26,170 bases of DNA from Catenaria anguillulae PL171. Taxonomy: Eukaryota > Blastocladiomycota > Blastocladiomycetes > Blastocladiales > Catenariaceae. The position numbers and the translations under genes are program-made. The notes beneath the pieces are model-generated. The model worked only from the letters and a program-made list of their open reading frames with translations, was not told where the DNA came from and did not search any database. This document shows, piece by piece, positions 1-9,540 of this stretch. The stretch lies in contig MCFL01000325.1 of NCBI GenBank assembly GCA_002102555.1, positions 1 through 26,170 on the forward strand, in the 5' to 3' direction. How positions within the stretch are numbered: the first letter of the stretch is position 1; every line of letters starts with the position of its first letter.

Positions 1-765
1 ACACTCACCAATCAATCCACCTTTCACCCACTCGCCGTCCCGCATCACGTCCAAGGCATTCTCTTCTCAACCCTGTGCGCTGCCCTCTCTGCCTCGGTCG
101 AAGTCACAAAGTCGGAAAACCTGTCTGCGCCGCCTCCCGTCACCCTCCTCATTGTCAATGGGTCCGAAGACCTGTGCTTCAAGGTCTCGGACAAGGGTCC
201 CGGCCTGTCCCAGCGCCAGCTTGCGCAAGTCTTCAACTTTGGTCTGATTGCTGCGCCACTCGCGCAGCCACGACTACCGCCGCTTCCTTTCCAGCTCAAC
301 CAGCATCCGGCGCGGACGCCAGAGACGCCCATAGAGGGCCGAGCGGCAGCGGTCACGGGACATGCGGGCCAATCTGGCTTGCTGCACTCGGCATTGGGCC
401 TGCTCAAGTCGTTGCGGTTGGGGTGGGGCGCGTCAGCCCCACCAGCGACAAGCATGCGTGCCGAGCAAGTTGTACCTGTGGTTCATCGGCTTCCCGCGAC
501 ATCCGAGCACCCATCGCCAGTGGTTGCAAAGTCTCCCGAAGCCAATTCACCGTGCACGGCAGCAGACGTCACGCAGCCGGCCGTATGCCGGCTCCTCCAG
601 CAACACGCCGTGTCCTTGTCTCTGGCGCGTGTGCACGCACAGTATTTCGGCGGCGATCTCGACATGGTCTCCATGCAAAACTACGGATCGGATACGTACT
701 TGCATTTGCGCAAGGACACGGCCCAGACATCGTCGCCAATGCAGCAGCAGCAGCAGCAGCAGTAG
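1..765 (+). CDS. PDK/BCKDK-like mitochondrial protein kinase, C-terminal part, probably catalytically altered
   Basis: The open frame enters from the left edge and ends in TAG at 763-765; the N-terminal half lies outside the window. The family (GHKL-fold ATPases) phosphorylates and inhibits mitochondrial pyruvate or branched-chain ketoacid dehydrogenase. The G1 box is visible as VSDKGPG at about 187-207, and the end of the domain as ARVHAQYFGGDLDMVSM followed by YGSDTYLHLRK, as in PDKs. The N box, normally E-x-x-K-N-A, reads STLCAALSAS, so the base Glu and metal-binding Asn are missing. The Gly-rich G2 box before ARVHA reads QHAVSLSL, without its glycines. The linker between G1 and G2 is about 110 residues of Pro/Ala/Ser-rich sequence, far longer than usual. 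The protein ends in seven glutamines encoded by (CAG)7 at 742-762. Family membership is clear; pseudokinase status is inference and could be affected by base errors. Confidence 0.82.
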   Translation, partial: TLTNQSTFHPLAVPHHVQGILFSTLCAALSASVEVTKSENLSAPPPVTLLIVNGSEDLCFKVSDKGPGLSQRQLAQVFNFGLIAAPLAQPRLPPLPFQLNQHPARTPETPIEGRAAAVTGHAGQSGLLHSALGLLKSLRLGWGASAPPATSMRAEQVVPVVHRLPATSEHPSPVVAKSPEANSPCTAADVTQPAVCRLLQQHAVSLSLARVHAQYFGGDLDMVSMQNYGSDTYLHLRKDTAQTSSPMQQQQQQQ

Positions 766-1299
766 CTTCCAGTTTCCTCCTCTCATTTTTCGATTTCAAA
801 AGTTGGTCCGCGTGATTCGGACCGTGAAGTTCTCGCTTGCCCATGCACTTTGTACATATTTACACTTCCCCCCTCCCACTCTTGCTTGTCCTTTCGCTCT
901 TGCACCACCCCACCGCCGTCGGACACGCGTATCCTCATTTGCTTGCACTTTTCATCTTCCCTCTCTGCTCTTTGGCCGTTTCTTGGTTCCAAACACATAC
1001 CATGTTTCTCTTTATGTGTCCGATTCGTGTCCTTCATTGCCTTTTTCAATGGCCTCATTTTTGCTTCTTCGCTACTGGTTGCTGGCGTGACGATGATGTT
1101 GTACCTGTGGTCCAATGGGAACTCAATACATCCTTCCATTCGCTCATCAACTGACTTGAAGTCCCGGTCTAACGTTAGTACACCGCCAGACTCCAACGGT
1201 GACCGGGTCGAGCCAACACGCGCCAGCCATCCGAACGGCCAGAGGCACCTCATCGGCTGCACGACTCTCCCGTTCTCAGTCCTCGGCAACTGTAAGCCC
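766..1299. other. Intergenic: 3' flank of the PDK-like gene
   Basis: I see no supportable gene here. Pyrimidine-rich sequence around 850-1080 produces open frames on both strands (rich in Leu, Phe, Ser, Pro) without recognisable domains. It probably holds the 3' UTR of the PDK-like gene and spacer DNA. Confidence 0.5.
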
Positions 1300-1366
1300 C
1301 GCACCTGCTCGAACTCTCGTCTGGCTTTCAGGCCGGCGGGTCATAAGGCATCGCGGAATCGGGCGT
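1300..1366 (-). other. Decayed tRNA-like sequence next to the LINE tail
   Basis: On the minus strand the segment directly after the LINE tail carries a B-box-like motif, GAGTTCGAGCAG (1305-1316). It lies 51 nt from the tail edge, exactly the distance seen at the second tail copy. The outer four bases of a would-be acceptor stem can pair, but the T stem, D arm and anticodon stem do not fold well. I read it as an eroded tRNA gene or tRNA-derived relic; on its own the call is weak, and it rests mainly on the matched spacing. Confidence 0.3.
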
Positions 1367-1457
1367 TCAAGCCGGCTTAGCTAATTGGTATTGTGTTGAA
1401 AATGAAGAATTCTGACCCACGTGCGAGAAAAAATTACAACAACAAATCAGGATCAAA
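1367..1457 (-). repeat. LINE 3' tail, copy 1
   Basis: This 91-nt segment matches 10123-10211 at about 93% identity with two one-base gaps, in the same orientation. It includes the palindrome aagccggctt at one edge and an A-rich stretch (cgagaaaaaattacaacaac) near the other. It follows the LINE's ORF2 stop by about 400 nt on the same strand, so it is most simply the 3' end of the LINE. Similarity stops abruptly at both edges. Confidence 0.75.
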
Positions 1458-1852
1458 CACTTACTGCACCCAACGCCAATACGGAGGTTCAGATCGAGCC
1501 AAAAGTGGTGTGCTAACCAATCGCGCGGAAGGCATGGTTGTTGGGCATTGCAAGGAAAGGCACCAACCCAATACACCAGAGTGCACGCGACCTTGGAATC
1601 ACGCGGCCGCGTGCCTTGAGCGCAGTGTCAGCCGACGACCACGCGAACGGGGGAGCAATGCCGGACAAGAGCCACCGCGAGGCAGCATCATTGGCAGCAA
1701 GACGGGTGTGGTCATGACGACGAACAGGACAACGGAATCTGGCGATGGCGACGCCGCGCCAGCGGTGGGGGAGAGGGAGGAGAGTGTCAAGGTGGTGGGA
1801 GTACGGCGTCAGACACGCCAAGCAAGAGATGGACGGAAGAGGGAGTGGAGGG

Positions 1853-3721
1853 TCAAGAGGAGCAGGTAAGGAGGAGGGAAGGGACGAGACCATCTTGTAC
1901 GGCAGCCGCTTGGGTTGCTTTTGCAACTGAGCCGCCGGCGGGAGGGGCGGGGCCGGGTCGGCAAACGGTGGCGGATCGGCCATGGGCACATCCGGAGAGC
2001 CGGAACCGGGAAGTGGGCGTTGGGTGGTACACAGGCACATACCCATTGTACTTTGAGTGCCGCTTGGTCGGTGTTGCATCCGCCGCCGTTGGTTGCAGTG
2101 GAGCCTGGGGTGGGAGCGTGGCAACATGAGCTTCCCACGCGAGCCGCAGCGCCTCCTTGTTTTCAGGCGTGTTGGGGTTGGGGTAGAAAAGGTTGATGGC
2201 CTTGGTGTGCAACTCCCACACGTGCTCAAACAGAATGTATGAGACGGATGAGAGGAGCAGGCCTGCGACACGCGCAACAGGGGCCTTGAGGCGTGCGCTG
2301 ATCGGGCGGAGGAGCTCGATCACCTGGGCCGTGACGAGGCAACCAGCGGCAAGCTGGAGCGACGCGGTGTCGGAGAACCAGAGGTCGACAAGCTGGTGGG
2401 CAAGTGCCATGCGGCGGATCGGCTTGGTTGTAAGCGTGGATAGGAGCGATGCGACCGCCGCGACGGCAAGTGTTTGTGCAGCAGCACGCTCCGCCTCGCC
2501 CGCCGGGCACTCGAGCCAGTGCACAGCGTCATCGGCGTACGCCACGTCGGGCAGTGGGCAGCGCGGGCACCAAGGGCCTTGGTAGTACTTGTCCGGCCAG
2601 CGGGTAAAGTTGAGGAGGCGGGTCGCGAGGCTGTTGGTGCGCACCTTGATCCACCGTGTGGGGGCGGTGTTGGATGCGACTGAGGAGTAGAGATCACCCG
2701 CGGACCGGCCGTCGTGCAAGGCACATTCGGAAGCGGCAGGGTGGACGTTGGACCAGTCGATGTGGGGGGTTGAATCACAAAGCGGGTAGTGAGCGCGGAT
2801 GCAAGAGTGGAAGATAATTAAACGTCGAGGGTCGTTGCTGACGATGTGGACGGTGAGCGAAGGGTGGGGAGGGTTTGCTGAAAGGAAATCGGGCGAGGAA
2901 TCAGAGTTGGGGTGAGGAGGAGGAAGGACAAAGTGAGATGGAGTATCGGAATTTTCTTTTGAGGTAGTTCTTTTTTCTGGATTTGGGGAAGGATCTTGAG
3001 TTTGGTTTTGATTTTGATTTTGTAAATGGGAATCTTGGTTTTGTGTGCGAGACGAAGAAGATGAGGGTGTTTGCAGGCGGGTGGAGGGAACGCGTGGTTG
3101 GAAACGGCGCGCGGCGTGATGGCGCTGGCCGTTGACAATGACGATAGGCTCGGCCGTGGAGCGCGCGAGGATGTCGAGTGCGTTCTTGGTTGAGCCGAAT
3201 GCGAGTGAAAAGGGAAGGTCGGAGGAGGCGAGGAGGTGGGGAGAGATAAAGGAAGGGGTGAGTTCGGTGGCCGCCGATTTTGCAAGCGCGTCGGCCATGT
3301 CGTTGTGGACCCGATGAGGGTTGGCTTGGTCGTCGGAGTGACCCTTGACCCAGCTGATGGTGACGGAGAGCTTGCGGTGGATGATGACGGTCCGGATGGC
3401 CGCCCACTCTTGGCTAAAGTTGGAGCGAACGCGCCAGCGCGGGAGGGGAAGAGAGTTGGATGATGGCGGAGGGGCTTGGCGGTGGAACTGGGCGACGGCA
3501 GCCTTGGAATCGGTGAGGATGTGGGCGTGCGACGACGTGGGGATAGACGCGACTGCAAGAAGAATGGCCCAAACCTCGGCGCGCGTGGACGAGTGAGTGT
3601 CGGGCGGGAGCCGGACACGGCATGAGTAGCCAAGCTCGGGGAAGTAGGCTGCCGCGCCAGACTCGCGGTCGGAGTCGGCAAGAGGGGTATCAATGGAAAA
3701 AAGAGGGTTGGGGGCGTTTGA
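1853..3721 (-). CDS. LINE ORF2 C-terminal part: RNase H and CCHC zinc motif
   Basis: This continues ORF2 in another frame. The preceding frame ends in the first RNase H motif (IVYTDGS) and terminates at 3690; the domain resumes here with SGAAAYFPELGYS, THSSTRAEVWAILLA (Glu), LTDSKAA (Asp) and VHNDMADALAK (Asp), so the acidic catalytic set is complete. WVKGHSDD is the usual segment before the last motif. A Gln/Asn-rich low-complexity spacer follows (coded near 3000-3040). Further on comes CPRCPLPDVAYADDAVHWLEC, a CCHC motif typical of LINE ORF2 C-termini, and then about 200 residues with no known domain. The shift needs one extra base, plausibly in the T6 or C5 run near 3700. Programmed frameshifting is possible but unsupported. 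Confidence 0.9.
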   Translation of the reverse strand, partial: SNAPNPLFSIDTPLADSDRESGAAAYFPELGYSCRVRLPPDTHSSTRAEVWAILLAVASIPTSSHAHILTDSKAAVAQFHRQAPPPSSNSLPLPRWRVRSNFSQEWAAIRTVIIHRKLSVTISWVKGHSDDQANPHRVHNDMADALAKSAATELTPSFISPHLLASSDLPFSLAFGSTKNALDILARSTAEPIVIVNGQRHHAARRFQPRVPSTRLQTPSSSSSRTQNQDSHLQNQNQNQTQDPSPNPEKRTTSKENSDTPSHFVLPPPHPNSDSSPDFLSANPPHPSLTVHIVSNDPRRLIIFHSCIRAHYPLCDSTPHIDWSNVHPAASECALHDGRSAGDLYSSVASNTAPTRWIKVRTNSLATRLLNFTRWPDKYYQGPWCPRCPLPDVAYADDAVHWLECPAGEAERAAAQTLAVAAVASLLSTLTTKPIRRMALAHQLVDLWFSDTASLQLAAGCLVTAQVIELLRPISARLKAPVARVAGLLLSSVSYILFEHVWELHTKAINLFYPNPNTPENKEALRLAWEAHVATLPPQAPLQPTAADATPTKRHSKYNGYVPVYHPTPTSRFRLSGCAHGRSATVCRPGPAPPAGGSVAKATQAAAVQDGLVPSLLLTCSS

Positions 3722-6700
3722 AGAGGGACCCGTCCGTGTACACGATGTTTGGGCGTGGGCGGTCAAGAGACAAGAGAAAATCGGGGACGAGATCAAATGG
3801 GCACGCAACAACATCACAGGCGTCAATAGTGGGAGGCGAGGAGACAAAGACGCGGGAGCAATAGGCAGAAACAACGGCAAGGTCCGGTGACTCGTCGTCA
3901 AAGCTGGGTAGACGGGGGAGGGAAAAGAGATTGGGTGACGGAAGGGTAGGCGGTTTGAGGAGGAAAGAAGGCACGAGAGAGTGGTCTATAGGCGTGTAGG
4001 GCAAAGGAAAGAATGGGGCGACAAAGGTGGAGGGCAAACGGAAAAGGGTATCAACGACAAACGCGGCAACATCCTTCTCGACACCACTGGCAGTGTAGAC
4101 GGCAAGCTTGTCGCTGATCTGCTTGTGGACCCGAGCTGGACCAAACTCGACATCGTTGGTGGGAACACCGGCCGCGTCAAGGAGATCGTGCATGTACTTG
4201 AGATTGTTGCCGCGAAAGTACTTGAGCGCGGCTGCGTATGTGTCTGTGGGGAGAACAGAAACGAGCGGAAAAGAAATGCCATCCCAAGGGCTGCGCGCAG
4301 ATGAAGGTGAGCCAGGTTTGTAGGGCAGAAAAAATGTACCCGTCAAGTCCGAGACAGACAGGCGGCGGGCATGCATCAGGGGAAGGAGATTGCCAAACCA
4401 GCAGCGGCTGCGAGCAACTGTGACAGGCAACGGGTGTGAGAGAGGGCAGAAAGGGAGAGCAAGGTTGTGCTGTAGCAAGCACAGGGACGCTTTGATGGCA
4501 ACACTGCGCGGGTGGTCGTCGTTGAGCGCGGTGAGAATGTCGGTGAGGCGGGCAGCAAGGACAAGGTTGGGAAAGGAGAGCAGGCCGACCGTCGACTTGT
4601 GGTGCAGAGAGGCGGTGGGGTGGTTGACGGGCAAGCCAAGCTTGCGCTTGACGAGACCCGTGGCCATGGCATTGCACAAGTTGAGCGTTGTGGGCGTCGG
4701 GACAAAACCAAGCGTCCGGTACAGGGCGCTAGGGAAAACAACGACGTTAAGAAGCCACACTGCCATCTTACCCGTCACTGCCTTGCGTCTCAGCAGCGGA
4801 ATGCACCGCCGAAACACATCCAACATGGACTTGCGAGCGCTGGTACCGCGGAAACGGTGGTCCACCCAAATGCCCAGATACCGAAACGAGATCATGTCAT
4901 TCACCCGCGGAATGTCTTGACCATGAATGGTAAACGGGTCGCACTCGTCCTTGTCCGCCCCGTGCAAAATCCAAACCGCCCCTTTCTTTGGGTTGGATCG
5001 GACGTTGGCCATGTCGTTGAACTGCTCGACACGCCGCAATATTCGGTCCATGTCGGCGCGCGTGGTGGCGAGGAAGACGGCGTCGTCAACAAACGCCATG
5101 CCGGCCAGGCGGATCCGGCCGAGGAGCTTACCCGTGTCCTTTTGCTTGCGCGGGTCACCTACAGAGACGAGGTTGGTTTGGGCCGTGATCGTAACTCCGA
5201 GAATGGAGGGGTCAGTGTTCACCGCCGACAAGAGCACATCGTAGAAAATGGCCCACATCAGCGGCGATTCAACGGCGCCTTGCGGCACACCTCGCTCAAT
5301 CGGCACGGGATCAGAAAGGCCGTACGACGTAATCACTCGCGCAACCCGGCCTGCCAAGTACCCATCGCAATAGAACGACACAAACGATTCGGGCATGTTG
5401 ATGCGTTGGAGAGCAAGTCGCAGTGCCTCGTGCGGAACTGAATCAAAGGCCTTGGACTTGTCCTCGAAAAAAGCGAAAAGCTGGCCCTTGCCAGTGGCAT
5501 GGCCTGGAACGTAACCTTGCGCCCACTGCTGTTCAAAGGCAGCGTGCAGGATGAAAATTGGGGTTGATGCGTCAGTCCCCGGCAAGGTGGAGTGACAGGC
5601 ACCCTCCAACACTGGATATGAAAGCATGACCTTGTATATACGAGTCAACAGCACCTTCATAAGAAGCTTGCTGGCACACTCGAGCAACGTAATTGGCCGC
5701 ATCCCCTCCGTCAACCCAACAAATCCCTCCTCGGACTTGGGCAACAGGTAGATCGAGCCCTCTTTCCACGCCTCCGGCACCCGTTTCTGCTCCAAGCACG
5801 CAGTGCACAAAGCGGCAAGCACCTCAAGACACTCTGGGCCCGATTCGCGGATCATGCGCATCGTGATTTGACTCACGCCAGGTGCCTTGTCGACGCCCGC
5901 CGAGCTCAGCGCCGCCCGCAGTTCCTCGACCGTGATAGCGACCATGACACCCGCCCACGCCTCGGGCGGAATCTTGTCGTGCGACTTGGGCGACCACGCT
6001 TCAGTCCAATAGGCATCGAACCCCTCGGGGTCAAACACTTCACCCTTGAAGCTGACAGACATGAGCACGGCAATCTGGGTGATGATGTCGTCCGGGTCGA
6101 ACGACAGACGGTCGCCATCCCGGACCGAGTCAACGGCCGAGACAGGTCGAGTGCGGTCAAAGATCCGGCGAACAAGGTCAGCAATGGCGTGCGGAGCAGC
6201 CTCGAAGCGGCTTTTCACGGCCGCGGCGATCTTTTCCGAGAGCTTTGCTTGGTCACGAACCAGGACAATCGTGGATAGCGCCTGCCGAGCGCGCGCGTAG
6301 TACTTTGCGCACTCAGACTCGGTCGGGCCGGGCGGGTCAATGCCAAGCTCAGCGAGACGGGAAGACGTACCTTGCGGACCAGGCAGCTTGTACCCTTGCT
6401 TTCGCCATTTGTCGAGCTTGAGGATATGGTAACCCTCGGGCGACTTGGGCGTGTTGCGGCGCGGGTCCGTGAACGGGGTCTTGCCGCCAGCCTTGCGGTG
6501 CTTGAGCTTGGCCTTGGCCGAATCGATCAACACCTTGTGCCAAGCAACCTGAGCTGCGTCCAGCGACTCTGGTGTACCTCGCGCAATAATGTCGAGCACG
6601 TCTGCCTCGGTCACTGCCCGCGTACACTCGCCCTGATACGCTTCCCACATCCTCGGCGTGCACTCGGGCAGATCCAGGACCTGCCGCTGCGCCGCCTTTG

Positions 6701-7574
6701 CGCACGACTCCATCTTGCGAATCAGCTCGCGGTCGAGAAGGGTACCCAAACTCGTGCGCGCCGAGATGATTGCATGGTCGAGACCCATGAGCGGGTTGCC
6801 GGGCACGTCGGCGGGCCACGTGACAGCGTACCCATTGAAGTAGTGAGCAAGACCTTCATCAATCAGAATCCGGTCAAGTCGGTTGCGGTCGTGGGTAGGT
6901 TGCAGGTCGCCAAAAGCCTCAGCAACATCAACAAGGTGGTGACGAGTCTCGAGTTTCTGGACCAGGGCTGCACGGGGTGATCCGTCACTGCAGTTCCAGT
7001 CACCACCAACCACGACATGGTCCCCAGCATCACGAGCGCGAGTACACACGTCCGAGATGAAGATGGACAATGCCTTGGTCAGCAGAACCGAAGCAGGCAG
7101 GCGAGATTGGAGGTGAGTCGGAAGGTAGGACTTGGGAACGTGCCGGCCGCTGTCGGGCGAGAGGTAGATGGATGTAAGGTGCAATCGACTGCCGGTCGCG
7201 AGGCGAAGAGGAAGGTGGACGGCGTAGCCTACAAGGAATTGAGGAGGATCTAGAAAACAACACAATGAGTTACGGACCGCGATGGCGGCGCCGCTGCCCA
7301 TTGGGTGTAGGGTATCAACAGTAGAAAAGAAGGTGAAAGGTAGGTCAGTGAACTGAATGGCACGCTTGAGCGAGGTTTGAGAGGCTTTGGTTTCGTTGAG
7401 GAAGGAAATGTCCACAACAAGCCCGCCGCGCATCCAGTCCAGGAGCGAGAACAGTTTGCCGCTTGCAGCAGCACTCTGTACACCCCTGCAGTTGGCGACG
7501 GCGAGATTGATGCGGAAGGAAGGTGATGGGTTGGGTATCGGGGGTATGGGTGGTGGTTGTCGGTCGTTACCCAT
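3690..7574 (-). CDS. LINE ORF2: apurinic endonuclease and reverse transcriptase
   Basis: A 1294-residue frame starting MGNDRQPP. The APE-type endonuclease occupies about residues 25-280: NLAVANCRGV, the catalytic Glu in FLNETKAS, the Asp in VVGGDWNCSDG, then RLDRILID and a terminal GLDHAII. It nicks target DNA to prime reverse transcription. The RT domain spans about residues 560-900: ACLEQKRVPEAWKEGSIYLL, RPITLLECASKLL, the first catalytic Asp in EDKSKAFDSVPHEALR, GVPQGAVESPLMW, and the active site AFVDDAVF. A long thumb/connection region follows, then the start of RNase H. The ATG overlaps the 3' end of the ORF1 reading frame; a TAA in the third frame lies within ATGGGTAA at the start codon, so a stop/restart arrangement may be the original state. 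Confidence 0.95.
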   Translation of the reverse strand: MGNDRQPPPIPPIPNPSPSFRINLAVANCRGVQSAAASGKLFSLLDWMRGGLVVDISFLNETKASQTSLKRAIQFTDLPFTFFSTVDTLHPMGSGAAIAVRNSLCCFLDPPQFLVGYAVHLPLRLATGSRLHLTSIYLSPDSGRHVPKSYLPTHLQSRLPASVLLTKALSIFISDVCTRARDAGDHVVVGGDWNCSDGSPRAALVQKLETRHHLVDVAEAFGDLQPTHDRNRLDRILIDEGLAHYFNGYAVTWPADVPGNPLMGLDHAIISARTSLGTLLDRELIRKMESCAKAAQRQVLDLPECTPRMWEAYQGECTRAVTEADVLDIIARGTPESLDAAQVAWHKVLIDSAKAKLKHRKAGGKTPFTDPRRNTPKSPEGYHILKLDKWRKQGYKLPGPQGTSSRLAELGIDPPGPTESECAKYYARARQALSTIVLVRDQAKLSEKIAAAVKSRFEAAPHAIADLVRRIFDRTRPVSAVDSVRDGDRLSFDPDDIITQIAVLMSVSFKGEVFDPEGFDAYWTEAWSPKSHDKIPPEAWAGVMVAITVEELRAALSSAGVDKAPGVSQITMRMIRESGPECLEVLAALCTACLEQKRVPEAWKEGSIYLLPKSEEGFVGLTEGMRPITLLECASKLLMKVLLTRIYKVMLSYPVLEGACHSTLPGTDASTPIFILHAAFEQQWAQGYVPGHATGKGQLFAFFEDKSKAFDSVPHEALRLALQRINMPESFVSFYCDGYLAGRVARVITSYGLSDPVPIERGVPQGAVESPLMWAIFYDVLLSAVNTDPSILGVTITAQTNLVSVGDPRKQKDTGKLLGRIRLAGMAFVDDAVFLATTRADMDRILRRVEQFNDMANVRSNPKKGAVWILHGADKDECDPFTIHGQDIPRVNDMISFRYLGIWVDHRFRGTSARKSMLDVFRRCIPLLRRKAVTGKMAVWLLNVVVFPSALYRTLGFVPTPTTLNLCNAMATGLVKRKLGLPVNHPTASLHHKSTVGLLSFPNLVLAARLTDILTALNDDHPRSVAIKASLCLLQHNLALPFCPLSHPLPVTVARSRCWFGNLLPLMHARRLSVSDLTGTFFLPYKPGSPSSARSPWDGISFPLVSVLPTDTYAAALKYFRGNNLKYMHDLLDAAGVPTNDVEFGPARVHKQISDKLAVYTASGVEKDVAAFVVDTLFRLPSTFVAPFFPLPYTPIDHSLVPSFLLKPPTLPSPNLFSLPRLPSFDDESPDLAVVSAYCSRVFVSSPPTIDACDVVACPFDLVPDFLLSLDRPRPNIVYTDGSLFKRPQPSFFH

Positions 7575-9540
7575 TGTTGGTAGTTGGGGAGGACGGGGAC
7601 TTCGTGATTGGCAGGCCCGCTAGCTGCATCAACCACAAGATGAGGGTCAAAGTCGGGTGCCGTCAGCTCGATGATAGGGATTGGGAGCTCGCGGCCCATG
7701 TGCTGGGCAAGGCTGCTGGCAAAGAAGTGCATGGTCTTTTGCAGGCTCGTCTGTATGCTTGCCTGCATGGATTCCAAGAATCGAACTTGGTGTTCCATGG
7801 TCGTGGATGCCGTGAGCTGTGCGACTGCCGCCAGTTGGTTTTGGGACAGCGGAGGAGCCCTTGACGTGGCGGACGAGGAGGACGCCGCCGAGTCGTTGAG
7901 CTTTGCGCGCTTCACCGCTCCGCGGGTGTTGGGGGCGAGTGCGACAGTTTCTTCTTGCGCCGCGGAAACGAGCATCTGGTTGAACCGAGCCCGCTCGTTT
8001 TGCAGTGCAGTCACTGCCTCGATCAGCTTGAACTGTTGCTTTTGGAAGCGCGCGAGGTCCTGGAGAACCGGTTTCAGAGTGTCAGTGAGGAGGTCTTTGA
8101 CATCAGAGAGCGTGAGAGCAGGCGCGGCCGGGGCCGTGGTGCCTGGGCCGGGGCGAGATTTGAGTGTGGTCACCTCAGAGCTGATGTCATCAATCTTTTG
8201 GTGGAGGAGAAGGATTTCTTGCGAGGAGGGAGTGGTGTTTTGCGGCGCTGAAAGTGAGGATTTGGCAGGAGCAGGACGGGCAGAGTCGAGGGCAGGGAAG
8301 TCGGGGTTAGAGGCGGAGGCAGCATCACGGAAGGACATGCCGGGGCGGACAAGAGAGGGGCAAGGGAGCGGATGGGAATGATTGAGGTGTGGGCGGGAGC
8401 AGAGGAGAGAGCATCGCGGATTGTCTTGCGGGACTGCTGAGCTGCACGGAGTGAGCGGCTGCGGGGGCAGGTTGCGGCGGCATGGCCACTTTTGTGGCAG
8501 GCGAAACACAGAGGGGTGCTGGCCGGAGCCCACACAAGCGCGACATCGAGGTCATGCCAAGTGTACCTAACCTTGACGTGCGTGGCTGCCTCGGCAGCGT
8601 CAGCAGACGGAAAAACGACCACCGCACGTGACAGCTTCTTGCCATCCTTGTTCAACTCAATGCGCCAGGCGGACGCAGAGAGACCAGCATTCTGAAGCGC
8701 CTTGCCAATCAGAATGGCAGTGGCACCGGCAGGGATACCGTACAGGTGGAGCATGGTGTCGCGGTCTGTGCGGCGGCAGTTGCGGGCGGCGTGGAACGTG
8801 CCCGCGATCCGGAGCAGGTGGTCGGCGACAGTGATGCCGCCAAGGGAGAGCAAGCGAGACGAGATCGCGGCGTGGTCGGGCGAGATGATCTCAGCCCTCC
8901 ACACCCCGTAGAAACGGTCGTAGACGTCCGGTGCGAACACTTTGACTCGAGCAGTGGCGGGAGCTTCTCGGCCAAGCGAGCAGCAATGGCAGCCGGAACG
9001 ATGCCAGCAGGGGCGTCGTACAAGTAGATAGCCGAGACCTGGGTGATCGGGGCAGCAGCAGGCGGGGTGTACTTTTCGAGGATGGTGGTGACACCCTCGG
9101 ATCCATGAAGCGGGCGGGCATGTTGGACCGCGTCGTCGCGGCCCTCACACGTGTAGAACTCGATCACAATGCGTTCGAGATCCGGTTGACGCACACCCTC
9201 GGAGAAAACTCGAGGGATACTGAAGTTGCAGGCAGACTTTTCGAAAGCCCCAGTATGGTACTGGAAGCGAGCGGTGTTCAGTTTTTCGGCGCGGGACGTA
9301 CCAGGCATGTTGGTCAGGAGGCAGGAAGCAAAGAAACGTTGGTTAGCGGTAGGGCGGGTCGGAGTCGGGACGTCTTCGTCCATCTTGTCGTCGTCGTCGG
9401 CCGGAGCGGCAAAGCGGAGGGGAGCGGGGCGGGGGCGGCAGAGTGGGCGGGGGCAGTGACAAAATCGGCGGTGTAGGCCTGTTGATCAGGCGGGGGCGAG
9501 GCGGATCACCCATTGTTTGGGTGGCGGACGGGTCGGTCAT
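7250..9540 (-). CDS. LINE ORF1: nucleic-acid-binding protein with CCHC knuckle and coiled coil
   Basis: ORF1 is spread over three frames on the minus strand. The N-terminal section opens at ATG 9540 (MTDPSATQTMGDPP) or 9383 (MDEDVPTPTRPT) and runs to LPPLLESK near 8945. The second section carries APDVYDRFYGVWR, an alpha/beta region around LHLYGIPAGATAILIGKALQ, and the knuckle CFACHKSGHAAATC (CX2CX4HX4C). The third begins near MSFRDAASASNPDFPALDS and has a heptad-like segment (LHQKIDDISSEVTTLKSR, then LARFQKQQFKLIEAVTALQ) suited to oligomerisation. The breaks near 8943 (A3 run) and 8360 each look like the loss of one base. LINE ORF1 proteins of this kind bind element RNA. The true C-terminus probably lies near 7560, where ORF2 begins. 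Confidence 0.85.

Larger units (their letters stand above)
1367..9540 (-). mobile_element. Non-LTR retrotransposon (LINE), APE-RT-RNase H type, near full length
   Basis: The element runs from ORF1 (start near 9540) through ORF2 to a 3' UTR and tail ending at 1367, about 8.2 kb. It encodes an ORF1 protein with a CCHC knuckle and coiled coil, and an ORF2 with apurinic endonuclease, reverse transcriptase, RNase H and a C-terminal CCHC motif. This is the layout of RNase H-bearing LINEs such as the Tad and I groups; I cannot place it more finely. Catalytic residues of all three enzymes are present, and only about four single-base frame changes separate it from continuous ORFs, so it is young or the breaks are sequencing errors. 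The 5' boundary is not defined; a 5' UTR may extend toward 10049. I could not identify a target-site duplication. Confidence 0.92.

Noticed and set aside
742-762. The (CAG)7 run as a regulatory microsatellite
   Set aside because: It lies in frame and encodes the final glutamines of the PDK-like protein; nothing suggests another role.
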